Shown: positions 49,591 through 62,090, counted from the first letter of the stretch. The stretch is 64,000 nucleotides of DNA from Micractinium sp. NFX-FRZ (GCA_029339195.1 JAPTJF010000006.1:404417-468416); one strand, 5' to 3'. The notes: generated by a model not told the origin, from the sequence alone. Translations and numbers: made by a program.

Positions 49591-50721
49591 CTATCGCTGG
49601 GGCAACAACGGTGGCGCGGCGTGGCGTGCAGCAGGCGGCGTCAGCGGCGGCACACCTGCTTCATGCCTGCGGCACGGGGCGGACGGTCGGTTGGAAGCTT
49701 GCATCAACATGCTATCAATTTGTGGTATCACTCCCTTCCGACAGAGCGAGGCCGAGCATGTGTGTTGAGTTGGGCGGGCCACCAAGGGCGGGCGGTAAGA
49801 GGATTGGCGAAGACAGTTACCGTTATCGCATATCAATGAGGCATAAGACGGCAACCAGAAGTTCGTGTGGCAGCCCTGGGGTAAAAGGGCGCGCCATGTG
49901 GAGTGTGCGCCGTGCACAGAGACTCTATCTGGTGCTTCTGTTGTTCGAGATGCGCGGAAGATCGTATTAGCGGGCGCAAGTGCTCCCAGTCTTCGCCAGA
50001 GGCGTGCAGTGTGGCGGCGCCAGCTTGGCGGCGGAAGAAACGCCACGGCCTCTTCTCTGCATCTTCTTCTGCTCATGTTCCCTTCTAGGGCAGCATACCA
50101 AAGATCACACCCTCAGACCCTAAGACTACGTGACACCCCGATAGTTGACGAGCACTGAGCGTGCGCTCGCTGCCGCCGGCACACCGGCCGGTGGTCCCGC
50201 CAGTCCTGCCGCGCTGACTCACCAGCCCGCTGCCTCAACTTTTCAACCATTCTCATCCATTGTGAACAGTTGCAATGCACATTGAGTGATGAGTGATGAA
50301 CGACTCGGTTGGCCATAGCATCTGAAAGTCGGAGGCCTCCTCAGGAAAGGGTGCGGCGTGCCAACAACAGGGAAAGCACAGGTGACATCGGAGAACAATA
50401 TGTGCTGATGGTTCGACTGGCACCTTGGGGTGATCTCCATGATTCTTATTGGCACTTGTTGCAGCTGCCTGCTGGCTTCTGCCTCGCTCAGCGCTGCCCT
50501 GACTCGGCGTGCTCTCTGCTGGGCGTGCCCTGCACCCTCCCACGGGGTGTGTGCGCAGCCGGTTCAGCTCGACTTGCTCTCGCTCCCATTCAAATGTTTG
50601 CACAGCGCCTCTGTGTCACTCGAGACGCAGACCTAGTGAGCACGCGCAAGCAGAGCAGAGTATAGAGGCAGCAAGCGCGGGCAAGCAGGTGGGAAGATGG
50701 GGAGGCGCGGGCAGCAACACA
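49591..50721. other. Mostly unassigned; contains a possible MYND tail exon
   Basis: No complete gene recognised. On the minus strand, about 50222-50113 reads RQDWRDHRPVCRRQ, which fits the end of a MYND finger (D-W-x2-H-x3-C) after a possible acceptor at 50223. No upstream zinc ligands were found nearby. Confidence 0.35.
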
Positions 50722-51436
50722 TCACTGCAGTGCCAGGGACAGGCCCAGCACCTGGTGCAGCACTGGCAGGGGCACTTGCTTTCCCAGCCGCCGCTGCACG
50801 CGCGCCAGGCACAGCGCTGCTGTGTGCAGGCGCTGCACGTCCTCCAGAAGCAGGCGACCCTCCGGCACCTGCCGCACACCCTGCCCAGCTGCGTTCTCCA
50901 GCACCGCCGGCAGCTCTGCCAGCAGCGGCAGCGCAGCCTGGCCGGCATGGCGCAGGACTGCCACTAGAAGCTGCGGCGCAGGTGCGCCAGCATACAACAG
51001 CTGGCGATCGGTCCAAAAGCGCCCCTGCCGGATCACCAGCTGCAGGAGAGTAGGGTCTAATGCTCCGGGAGGTGCTGGCACCCATAGCCTACAGAACAGC
51101 ACCAGGCTGCTATGAAGCTGCATTGACGGGATGGAGGGGCCAGGCGGGGCGGGGTGGCGGGGTGGCAAGGGGGAGGGGCGGCGACGGCGGCAGCGGCAGC
51201 GGCAGCAGCATTGAGACAGCGAGGTGTGGCAGGGCGTGTGCACGGGCATGCCATCGATCACTGGCTGCCTGGTTGGGCACATGCCAGTCCCTGGCCACTG
51301 CACAGTCAGCTCCACCCTCCAACTATCCAAGTGCGCCCACCCCCAGCTCCGCTCCTCCCGCGACGCGGCGGGTGCAAGGTGTGCTGACTGGCCCACCTTG
51401 GAGCGCTGTTGCAGGGTGGCACTCATGGTGCCTCCA

Positions 51437-51475
<39 letters not shown>

Positions 51476-51847
51476 GCTGCCGCTGCTGCTGCAGCAGCGG
51501 CGACATCGAGGGCGAAGCCGGGCGGCGGGGCGGGGCCTCGGGGTACATGCATGGCTGCGGCCTGCAAGGTGGGTCAGACTTAGCAGGATCAGGGGCATTA
51601 GGGGTGCTGACAGGGAGCCTCCCTGAGGTGAGCCGTGCGGCTGTTCAGGCCGCAGGGCGGTGGAGGGCTGCCAGGCACCGCTGGCAGAGCCTGCTGGCAG
51701 GCAGGCGGCAGCCATGGCAAGCAACGCGTGAGACCGACTTGCCCGGCGGCGGTGCATCGAGGCGGCCATCGTCTTGCGCGCGTGGCGCCAGCGGGCCATG
51801 ATAATCGTGCCTCGCTCCTCCAGCTCACCGCCCACCACCCTGCAGCC
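50722..51847 (-). CDS. C-terminal exons of an unassigned protein (locus H)
   Basis: Exon candidates 51847 downward (GCRVVGGELEERGTIIMA), 51567-51404 (poly-Ala run then TMSATLQQRSK before a GTGGGC donor) and 51117-50722 (132 codons, starting LHSSLVLFCRLWVPAP and ending LGLSLALQ, stop). The last exon is helical (QLLVAVLRHAGQAALPLLAE, VQRLHTAALCLARVQRRLGK). Its first residues and the upstream intron resemble the plus-strand exon starting at 63740. The poly-Ala tract is a GCA/GCT repeat at about 51432-51500. It could also be the end of D1, since D1 lies upstream on the same strand. No domain recognised. Confidence 0.4.
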
Positions 51848-52018
51848 CTGCACGCAGGCAGGCAGGCGGGGGTGGCAGGCAGGGTGTAAGAGGAAGCATT
51901 GAGAAGTGGGGTGTGGGTAGGGTTGGACGGGCGGGGCAAGGCACCATGGCGAGTCTTCGCAAGTGGAAAGAGGGTGAGGTGTGTGGCAGATGTGCAGGAT
52001 ACATGGCGCACCTGTGCA

Positions 52019-55000
52019 TCACAGGGCGGCTGAGATGCGAAGGCAGCGCAGGGCAGCACGAGCGGTAGCGCAGCACCGGAGGCAGTGCCGGGAGGCGGCA
52101 GGGACGGCAGCGGCCTGCAGCATGGGCACATCACTCACCAGGCGGGTGCACATGAGCTTCATGAAGGCGTCCTGGAAGCTCAGCGACCCATGCGCCACCT
52201 GCCGCAGGCTGCTCTCACGCTTGGTGGTGGAAGCGGGGCGGTCCATGATGGTCCTGTACTGGGTGCGCAGCGCCGCCACCACGCCCAGCCCCAGGGTGGC
52301 CACAGCCGTCTCCTCCTGACGCAAGGGGGGAACAGGCCGCAAAAATGGTGGGTGTCTGGTGCACCAGCGAGAATGACAGAAGCGCAAGGGCAACGTGCGT
52401 GCTTGCTGAACGGCGGGGGGCCGGACCTGTTGGAAGATGAGTAGGCAGATGGGCACTAATGTATTGCGTTGGCACACGGATCTGGGTGGCATGCCACGGG
52501 ACTGGTTGCTACCGGGGAGCGCAGCCGCGCATTCACACGTTGGCGCCAGCACGCCGCATTGGTACCAGCATCCCCACCCAGCTGGCCACCCACCCGAGCG
52601 ATGCAAGCCTGCCCAGCCTGCCGTCCCTCCCCGCCTCACCGTGTGGAAGTTGGGGTCGGTCAAAAAGGAGCAAACGTCGCCCAGCACCAGGCTGGCGCAC
52701 ACCACCTCTGCCTCCTCGCTGCTGTGCAGCATGGGCACCAGGTAGCGGCGGGGTCGGGTAGGGTCGGCGGAGGGGTCGGGGGGCACGGCGTCGTTGGAGG
52801 TGGAGGGGGCGTTGGCAGGGGTGGGGCGCTCGAAAACCAGCTCCAGGACGCCAGAGTAGGCGCCCGTCATCAGCTGTGCAGGGAGGTGGGAGGGGTGCAG
52901 GGAGGCTTGAGCAGCAAGGCTTGCGCCACTGGCAGACAGAGTGTGAGAGGGGGCAGCGGATGGGCCACTGCTCTGCTGCACTGCCCCACGCCGCTGCCTC
53001 CCAGCCTGCCAGCATGTTTTGAGCGTTGCCGCAAGCACCCACAACCCATGCCACGCCCAGCCCCCCCCCCAGTGCATGCAACCCGCCCTGGCCCCACACG
53101 CCGCTAAACTGACCTCCAGCGCGTTCCGCAGCCGCCCCAGCATGCCAGCCAAGGCGGGCGGCATCTGCTGGCCTTGCGGGGGGGCAGCGCGCACCACAGC
53201 GTGCAGCGCCCCCAGCAGGGGCTGCACCAGCAGCTCGTTGTCGCCTTGGCAGACCAGGGGGGCGGCCGGGTCAACAATCTGCTCCAGGACGGGCAGCAGG
53301 GCCTGCGGGCAGAAGGCAGGCGTGAACAGTGGTAGGGTGGGTGGGTGGGTGGGTGGGTGGGCAGCGCGGAGCGGCCAAGGAACGGGGGGAGGAACGGGAG
53401 GCAGCCCTGCATGGTTGCAGCACCCAAACAAACACATGATGAGGCAGCGGGCCAGATATGCCCAAGGCGACCGTAAACGCCCGTGACTTGGCCGACGCAG
53501 CCGGCAAGGGGGCGGTGATCGAGCCACAAGTCGGCAGGCCAGTGCACAAGTATTTAAGGAAGCCCACCAGAGCGTGCTTGAAGGCTGGGAGGCTGCACAG
53601 CTCCTGGCAGTCCATGCCCTCCGCATCCTCCACCCGCATCAGCTCCGTTGCCAGCCAGTGGAGGACTGAGGCACTGCAGGGGCAGGGACCAGGGGGGCGG
53701 GGAGGAGGGAAGAGGCGGAGGGGTAAGCGTCTGTGCACATTAAGGGCCATACCAGGTGCCGGCTGCCAAACAGGCGGGCCTGAATGGAAGAGTACTGTGC
53801 ATGATAAAGGTAAGGGAGTGTGCGTACATTAACAAGCTGAACGGCGTCGTGGGCGGGTGCGCGGGATGCTTTGGCCCACCGTGCATGCAAGGATGGGCTG
53901 GCAAGGGACTCGAGGACGCGAGGATGCGCTGCCCCGAACTTTCCCAAGGCTTCTGCTCACCCTGACGGCAACGCCCACGAGCACAGCAGAATTCCAATGC
54001 AATTCCCACTGCTTGCACTCAGGCAGCAGCACTTACAGGTACTTGGTGCGTGCAGGGCGGGGGGTCTGGAGGGCGGTGAGGACGGCGGTCACCCGTTTTC
54101 CCAGCTCCAAGGCGGAAACGCCTTGCCGCGCCCAGCACAAGATCTGCGGTTCAAAGAGGGCATGGATGTGAGCAGGGTGCCGAAATGAGTGTTTCCGGCA
54201 CTGTGGGGTGGTTACCGCAAGCGCTGGGTGGTGGGTGCTTGCCGGTTGCGGCGACGTCACCGGCCCCACGTCATGAGGCCCTCACTGCCCGAGCGACCAT
54301 CCCGAGCAATCGGCAAGGCAACTGGCAATCAGAAGTGAGTGATTGATTGAAAGAGTGACTGAAGGGATACAGCGCACACAGAGACCTGGATCCAGTGAGC
54401 GGATGCGTGGGGTCGTGCATGTTTCCCCGCTTCCCCAGCCCTCTGCCGCCGCCATGACGCCGCCCGCCGCAGCCGCGGCACACTACCACATACCACTATA
54501 GCGTCATCCAGATTCATCGGCCGACCATCTGCTTTGCACACAGACTCCTGACCCGCGCCCTTGGAGGCCTTGGCCACCTGCAGCGAGTTTCGGGACAGAG
54601 GGTGGAGCGGGTTCGGCTTCGGGCGACGCGGCCCCACCTCTGTTGATGATCGCCTGCTCGCAGGCCTGCAGGCAGAGTGCTGGCCAAACCCAGCCTGCAC
54701 CGGCGGCAGCTTCTGGGCGCTCACGAGCCGGAACGGACCTTGGGGCCGCCGCCCTTGGAGCCGCTCGGACCGTGCTTGTGCATACTGGGTACAGCTTGGC
54801 GATCAAGACGCCGCCGCAGGCACGGTCCGACTTGAAGAGGACCCGCCCCGGGGGCCGCCAGCCGCCGCAGCCGCCATCTCAACAGCCATTGCATGCTTGG
54901 CAGCATCACACATGTGCTACAGCAACGCCCACAGCTCCTCACCTTCCATAGCCGCTGCTTGAGGAGGGTTTGGGAGGGAAGCCAAGGATCCGCTGCTGCT

Positions 55001-55814
55001 CCCTCCAGCAGCGGCAGCAGGTCCGACGACGCTCCTGCAAGCGCCCACCTCGTGATTGCTTCCTGCCAGTTGCCAGCTGCCCAGAAGCTGCATTCCGGCG
55101 TGCACACACTGTGTACTACTGTGTTGAACACTGTGTGCTGCCGCCCCCAGCACGCCTCACTGCCGCCCTGCCTGCCAGAAGTAGGGCAGTGGCCCAGCTG
55201 CCTGCTTAAAGCTTCAAGCTGCACCACCGGGGAGCAAGGCGAGGGGGTGCCTTGCACTCTGACTCCTTGCTCTGCCCAGATGCCGCCTGCCCCCTGCCGC
55301 CAGCTCATGGCCCATGGCTCGTGGCCACCGCTGTTGGCGGCTCTGCGTAGAGTGCTGTGCATATCCTGCTGCTGCTGCTGCTGCTGCTGCTGGGCTGCTG
55401 TGAGGAGTGTGTGATGGGTCGGGGTTACCGCAGGGCATGGACCAAAGCAGCGGCGGGAAGTGGTGCGAGGAGCACAGGGGACCGAAGTGCTAAGAGTTTG
55501 CAATAGCAGTGCAACGGCCATATGTGCAAGACAGCCTTGCAGGACAAACCGCCAGGTTCAGGACTGGTGCACAACAGCACAGCTGCTGCAATGTACTGCA
55601 CTAAGATGGCTGCATGCGCAGTTACGTCAGCCGGAGCACGAGCAGCAACGCATTTGAACTGGGACGTGAAGGCGGTGAGAGTCGCTCTGCGGCGGTTGTC
55701 AACCGACAGGGGCCGCATGCATTTCTTGTGGTGCATCCGCAACGCGGACGTTGCCACTGCACAGCAGCCGCCGCCACCGCCCCACGGCGCTTTAGAGCCG
55801 AACAGGGCATCAAT
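52019..55814 (-). CDS. D-family helical-repeat protein, copy D1, function unknown
   Basis: Best exons: 54143-54037, 53673-53568, 53302-53114, 52873-52640, 52315-52139, whose lengths (107+106, then 189, 234, 177) keep frame. Peptides: ARQGVSALELGKRVTAVLTA, SVLHWLATELMRVEDAEG, ALLPVLEQIVDPAAPLV, YLVPMLHSSEEAEVV, ETAVATLGLGVVAALRTQYR, DAFMKLMCTRLV. Likely earlier exons lie at 55814 downward (IDALFGSKAPW) and in 54950-54560 (ELWALLQHMCDAAKHAMAVE). After 52139 the gene may use the donor GTGAGT or read on to a TGA ending at 52019. The product looks like an armadillo/HEAT-type solenoid with a short variable loop (about PPDPSADPTRP). No known family recognised. Paralogue of D3 with matching exon phases; shares an identical 173-bp tract with D2. 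Confidence 0.5.
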
Positions 55815-57214
55815 CTGCGGAAGGAAAGGCAAGATGAGTTGGTGAGCTGATCATAACTAGCCCAGGTCAGCTAGCAAGCCCCAAGACGTGCTTGCAGCAG
55901 TCGCCACCTTCTCTCCACCCTGGCCCACTCGTTCGACAAGGCGTACTTCTCTTGCACTGCGGCTCAAACCACAATGAGCTCCAGAAAGGTTGCTGTGCCC
56001 ACCTGCGCTGCGCTGCGCTGTGCTGCGCTCTTCTCATGATGGGGCCTCTTGCAAGCGGCAAACAGAATGGGGTGGGGCACGGCAAGCTGATGAAGGAAAC
56101 CACACTGGTGTGCAGTTGCCTGTCTGGATTCCTGCCTCGTGCCGCCGTCCTGCCTGCAGCCGCTTTCTAGCTGACCGCCCCATGCCCCACATTGCCCTCT
56201 CCTGCCTGCTGCTGCTGCTGCCTGGCTGCTGCTGCTGCCCGCCCTCCCCATTGTTGCGCCTCATTCACTTGCCCAACTGCAGGACCAGGTCCTCCTCCCA
56301 GTGACTGGCCATGCATGAAGAAGTCAGGATGCTGTCCTACAGGCAAGCCCGGCTAGGGAGTGGGTGAAGGGCATTGCCTGTTGGATGGAGGGCAGGCAGC
56401 GACGCCTGCCCCAGCAGACCAAAACACCCTAGCGTGTGCACCGTGCGGGCTCGGAGGCGGCTGGCCTCGCGTGGAGCAATGCGGAGCATTGATAGGTGCC
56501 AACTCTGCTGGGGCATAAGGCCGGGCAGGCAGAAAAGTGTGGGGCAGGACTCTTTGGTTGGATAGGTGCCACGCAGGGCAGGCCGAGCCGTTGCGAGACC
56601 GCTGCAGGACTGGTGTGCCGGCTTGTTCACCACGTGCACAGCAAGCCACAACAAGGTCCTTCACATGCAGGTCAGCAACCCATCCGTTTACCATGGCGGC
56701 AGCATGCGGCAGGTGTAGGGGTGGATGGCGGCGACAGTCGACTGCGCTAGTCACATGATCGCACCCATGGCACATTGGTAGCATGCTGAGCATGTGTGCA
56801 CTGCGGTCAGCTCTTCTCAAGATTAGAGACAAACGTTGGACTTGTGTGTCGCTAGCAGACCGGCAGCATGTTGCGCGCCCTGCCCGCTTTGCCAGACCGC
56901 GCGCCCACCATTCACCCTATGGCGCGCCGACCAAGCTTATGCACTAGACAGCAATACTGTCAAGAACAGCTAAGAGCATACACATAATGGGACGAGCATG
57001 CCAGGTTCATGCACACAACAGAGGGAGGCAAGTGCAGGTGGGAAAGGCTTAACAGAGGGCCAGATGCACACTTTGCCCAAAGTGGGTGTCTTCACTATAA
57101 ACTTGCAGAATCGCATCAGACGCTACGAGCAGAGCCTCATTCACTATTTAGCTGTCCAACATTCCATCACGGTGCCATGCTGCAGCCCCCACCAGCCCCC
57201 ACCCCGTGCTGCCC
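55815..57214. other. Intergenic, no gene supported
   Basis: Between D1 (upstream side) and MYND paralogue C (3' side). Open frames on both strands lack domains. The AT-richer patch 56930-57170 is probably the 3' flank of paralogue C. Confidence 0.5.
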
Positions 57215-60200
57215 TTACACCCTTGGCGTCTGCTGTTTGGCTGCTTTCAACAGCTTGCACACCCGCCGGTGGCCCGCCCGCCAGTCAGCGCCGGCACAGT
57301 CCGGCCCGCAGTACCGCGCCACCCGGCATACGCTGCACTTCTTGCTGCCTTCGCCCTGCCCTGCTGCCGGGCCGCCGCCCACACCCAGATTGGCGCAGCG
57401 CAGGTAAGCGCAGCTGCGGGTGGCCGCCACGTGCGCCGCATCCACCTGTGCCGCCTGCTGCTGCTCCGGCTCTGCCCACCAAGCCTGCAACGCTTGCGTC
57501 AGCCGAGTGGCTGCAGGCATGAGAGTCCGCTGTGTGCGCTGCAGGAGCGGATCAGTGCCTCCTTGCTCCCAGCTCTCAAGTGCTGCTTGCATAGCGGTTA
57601 GAGCTGGTTTGAGTTCAGCCGAGCCGCTGCCGCTGCCGCTGCTGGCTGGTGTACTGCTGGCTACCCACTTGTCCAGCTTGCTGCTGCCAACCGCTTCCAG
57701 CGCTTGGCAGGCCATAAAGGCGGCAACCGCTAGGTTCATCGCCTGAAGCAAACGGGAGGAGGGGCATTGATGTCCCTGTTCGACCCATCGAGTACCGAAA
57801 TGACTGATCACGTTTGGGGTGGATGTACACGGAGCAAAGAAAGTGCCACAAACAAGCACCGGCCAAGTAGTGCAGGCTGAGCCAGGCGAAAGCCGAGCAT
57901 GTGCACTATTCCACGCACAATGTGCATGGCTACACCACATGCTGTGCAAGCAGCTGCGCAATGCATCCACCCTATTCTTTATCGAGGGCAGTCAATCTAC
58001 CTGCCGATCAGAGATGGCCATCTGCAACTGACCAGGCAAGTCCACCATGTGAGTTAGCAGCCCACTGCTGAAAAGCAGCACGGCATAGCCTGGCCAGATG
58101 AGCGCTGGGCAGACCACCTCATCAACACTCTCCACCAGCTTTGTATCATCCCAGGAAGCATCCTGCAGGCCGGACAAGAGACATGTAATGTGGATAGCCC
58201 TACCATTCGCATGTTGTTGCCGACTAATGGACAGTCAACATTGCGCCACATGCGGTAGCCCACTCCAACACACGCCCACCTGCCAGATCTGCCGCACGCT
58301 GCGCTCAAACGCAAGCAGCAGGCCAGGTGGCATCAGCAATGCTGGCGTGCCAGCTACAGCCAACACGCCGAGGTAGGCAGGGCCTATCACTTGCGCTGCT
58401 GCCATCTGCTCCACCCGCAACCCTTGCTTCGCTGCCAGCAGCGGCAACAACTGGGAGTGCGCGGCGCATATGGCCTGGAGGGGCCTGCAGCAGTACACAG
58501 ATGCATGTTTGAGTAAGGATAAGGCTGCCCGTGCCCCAACTCTCCTTGAAATTTTGAGCAACCCGGTGCAAAACAACGGTCACACCCGTGCAGACCTGAG
58601 CAGGGTGCGGGGTGCATCATTGCCGTGGTGGCCGGCCTCATTCGTATCACTCTTGTTGGCAAGGTAGGCCAGCTGAAATGTGGTCCAGGAAAGAACCTCC
58701 AGTTTTGGCCAGGCCGCCAACTCAGGCAGCACTGCGCCCAGCTGGCTCGCTCCGTTGCTTGCCGCCCAGTGCAGCAGGCGGCAGGCGGTGCTGTGCAACT
58801 GCCACAGAGGAGATGACAGAGTTTCAGCAGCCTCCTCCCAGCCTCCAGCTGCATGCTTCGCCGTTGCGCAGTGCACAAGGGCACACCAGGCCTCATAGCA
58901 GTTGTGAGCCATAGTTTGTGAGGCTTGGCACGGCTGCATGTAAGCGGGCGGCTGCGGCAGCCCCTGCACCGCCAGCACATCCCGGCTCTGCCACTCCGTG
59001 TGGACCTCGCTGAGCAGCGGCAGAAGGCGCAGGCACGCATCAACTGCAGTGCAAGAAAGGGGTCATTTAGCGTTGTGCACCAGCGAGCAAGGCGAGTGAG
59101 AGCTTGAGCATCAGTGCGCAAACACTCTCGTCCATGCCCCATTTCCCACCTGCGTGGCACCACTCCGCATTAGGTTCAAGGACTGTGGTGGGGTCCAGGT
59201 GCAATGCGCGGAAAACCATAGCTCCGAAACAAGTCGCAATTCCCATGTCGCGCCCATGCTGGGTACCAGCCAGGTCGCGGATGCACAGCTGCACCGCTGA
59301 GGCAACGAGGGGCACAAGCCGCACCATGACTGCGCCGCTGGAGACATGGCGAGGCTGAGGCGTCCTGGCGGCCTCAAAACTGGCAGTGAGACCAGCCAGC
59401 TTGAGAGGGGGCACACATGCCATGGCCCGCAGCACAATCGAGATGTCAGGCCCCAACGCTAGAAGCTGCTCCATCACGCTGCTCACTGGCTCGAGCAGCT
59501 CCGCCTCATGGCCGCTCGTAGCCAGATGCTTTACCCCAGCATTCAGGCTTCCGCCGGCCACGACCTCCAGCCCTCTGCAAACTTTGATGAGCTGGTCTAG
59601 AGAGGTTCCACTGACGCTGCCTGCCTCATTGGCACTGCCTGACGGTATCTCCCGCAGAAGCAGGTTCACTGCACACAGTGTTGCCGCCACGAGCTCCTGC
59701 TGCTGCGACTCCGCTGCTGCCAAGGCTGGCCCCAGCTGGAACGCCTCGGAGGGTAGGACGTTAAGCAGCAGGTCAATCAGGTTGGCAGCATCCACGTGGC
59801 TGCGGTTGGCGAGCAGCTCGGTCGGGCCTGCTGAAGACGGTGGGGCAAGGAGGTCGGAACTCCTCAGCGGTCCGCAAAAAGGCGACCTAACGAATGCAAT
59901 GGCATTTTATGCACAGTAGGCAACATAATGCAGGCGCGACGTGGCAGTCGTCGTACCATTGACACACTTGTACCCAGGGTCGCATCACACCCACCTTGCA
60001 GGGCCGCCACGTGTTGCAAGGCTCGCCCAACTGTCGCCAGCCAGGGCAACAATGTGTTGGGCTTGGCCACCGTCCTGGCCACGGCGGGCAGAACATTGCC
60101 AGCCCATGGCAGCTGGAGCGAAAGAAAGAGGTGTTGGATACAGGTGATCTGGGCATGGAGGCTGTCAGAGATGACAGCCGGGGGGGCAGACACGGAGAGC

Positions 60201-60771
60201 GCGTGCTGCAGCGTGTGCCGACCGCTGCCTAAGGCAAGCGCGCCAATGCCAGCTGCCAGGCGGTACTCCTCCTGCCGCCCTAGCTGTGCGCTGGGCAGCA
60301 GCCTGAGGCAGGCGAGGCCAAGGCTCATTCCAGCCACCATCTGCCGTCCCTGCAAGTGTGCAACCTCTGCAAGGCCCGCAGCTGCCACGGTGGCCATGAT
60401 GCCCTGCTGCAGCTGACTGAGCTGCCCCAGCTGCTCGCTGAGCAGCTGCACCGCCCTGCAACATTGATTCCACACAGAGAATCAGGCATGCCGTACAGCC
60501 CAACAGGTGACACAAGTAATCACACAGTGCACAACTTGCTCACCCCCACACGCAGCCAGACCGCAGCCAACGGCAGTCGTCCCGCCTACCGAGAGAGCTG
60601 CCTGCGCAAAGTCTCTGGCGGGGAGCCCAGCTCCTGCGCACTTTCGACTGTGCGCAGATAGCCCAGGATCTGCTCCACACACTCAGGCACCTGCAGTATG
60701 TTCAGCAGCCGGCCGTCCAGCAGCCCCTCCAGCTGCGACACCAGCCCCTCCCACTGGCGGGAGCGGCTCAT
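57215..60771 (-). CDS. MYND zinc-finger helical protein, paralogue C
   Basis: Third paralogue, same seven-exon plan: 60771-60590, 60455-59995, 59827-59150, 59043-58596, 58484-58280, 58162-58001, 57742-57215, joining to 887 aa. Exon 6 is again 162 nt. Start MSRSRQWEGLVSQLEGLLDG matches paralogue B. Shared body motifs include VDACLRLLPLLSEVHTEWQS, PLWQLHSTACRLLHWAAS and PLQAICAAHSQLLPLLA. The C-terminal finger reads CAYLRC, CSVCRVARYC, GPDC, AGHRRVC, all ligands present. The stop codon TAA at 57215-57217 is itself inside TGTAA, read on the minus strand. It is separated from paralogues A and B by 20 kb of D-family and LRR sequence, all in the same orientation. Confidence 0.82.
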
Positions 60772-61279
60772 GGCGGTGGAGCGTAGGACTGCTGCAGGCT
60801 GTGCCGGGCCGGTCGCTACGAGCTGAGGGCGTGCGCCTGCCGAGGGCGCTACAGCGGGAGGCCTGTTGGCACGAGCGGTCGCCGAGCGGAGGCCGACGAG
60901 GCAAAAGAGAAGCAAGTCGCGTTGTGGCTGAATACGCCAGATATGAGGTCATGCGAACTGCAATGGAGCGTTGCAGCAGTGATCAGCACAGCCGAGGCCC
61001 CCAGGAGGCCGGCCAGTGCCCGCCGCTTTGCCTGCTGTGCCCTGCCCGCCCCGCCCCGAGTGCCGCCGCACCCCGCTTCTCACATCCTCATCCAAACATG
61101 AATGAAAATATCTATGCCGCTTTACCCCTTTGCACCACTTTACACATCTTCATGGCTGATAAAGGCAGGCACGTGCATGGGGGCGCCGACGGGCAGCCCC
61201 AGTGCAAGAGTGCAGCAGCTGGGCGGGGAAGGGACGACTTAGCCAGCAGGCAGCACGCGCGCTGTCACAGCTCCTGAAT
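60772..61279. promoter_or_regulatory. Upstream region of MYND paralogue C
   Basis: About 500 bp between paralogue C and the next minus-strand locus. Segment 61010-61035 (cccgccgctttgcctgctg) also occurs upstream of paralogue A at 33249, and 61068-61120 resembles 37893-37950 upstream of B, suggesting conserved leader or promoter sequence. Confidence 0.45.
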
Positions 61280-62090
61280 CTACGCTGCCACAGCAGCGTG
61301 GCGGGCAGCATTGCGGCCTGCCGCCATAGGCATTACTGCTGGGCCCGGATCTGCCCCAAAAACTGGCGCATGCGGGTCCATCGTTGAGTGCCTGCCACCT
61401 GGCAGCGCCGTGAAGCTGGGAGCATTGGCGTCCATGTGGTAGAAGTGGTTGGCTGCGGGGGGCGCCGGATCCTGCGCTGCCTCCATTTTGGTGCTGCTCT
61501 CAAGCGCTGAAAGCTTGCAATTGACCAGAGTCTCAGCGCCACCTGCACAAGGTTCCACAGAACACTTTATCACCGACTCTGGCAGGTCCCCGGCACATGT
61601 GCGCACGGCAGCAGCGGGGCAGCTGCGGCAGGTGGGTGCTAGAACAGCCAGAGCCTGGCGCTTGGTCCAAGGTTGCTTAAGCGACTAAGAGATGAAAAGG
61701 CAGCCAACGAGCTGCCGCAGCTGAGCTATTTCGGAACGCAGGGTTCGCTTTTAGCCCTGGCTTGCGGCTGGCCCATCAGCAGCTGCCGAAAGAGCGGTCA
61801 TGTGTGGTCTTCTGGCACTGATTGAGCTTCTGGGCTGCCCCCCCAGAGCAGCTCGCAGAGCTCTTCTGCCGGCACCTCACCTTGTCCGTCGCCTCCCTGC
61901 TTTACGGAGCCGCAGAAGTCTTTGGAGATGCCACTGACCAGCGTTAGCTTGAACAGAGACAGACCGGTTCAGAAAGCTCTTTGGCGCAGCGCTCATCTCA
62001 CGACGCCAGCGGCGGCTGCTTTCGCTGCTATATCGACCTTGAGGCTCTTGCGGGTGCACTTGCACCTCAGCATCAACTGCAAGTGGTGTG
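61280..62090 (-). CDS. Hypothetical protein, C-terminal exons (weak)
   Basis: Two exon candidates on the minus strand: one from about 62073 to 61940 (EVQVHPQEPQGRYSSESSRR, MSAAPKSFLNRSVSVQA) preceded by TTGCAG, and 61542-61280 (AETLVNCKLSALESSTKM, HFYHMDANAPSFTALPGG, DPHAPVFGADPGPAVMP, stop), preceded by TTGTGCAG. Composition looks coding (His/Met/Pro/Ala-rich, few Arg), but no domain is seen and the 5' end is unknown. Confidence 0.3.

Noticed and set aside
51432..51500. GCA/GCT repeat as a CRISPR or other spaced array
   Set aside because: It is a simple triplet repeat in one exon coding poly-Ala, without spacers.
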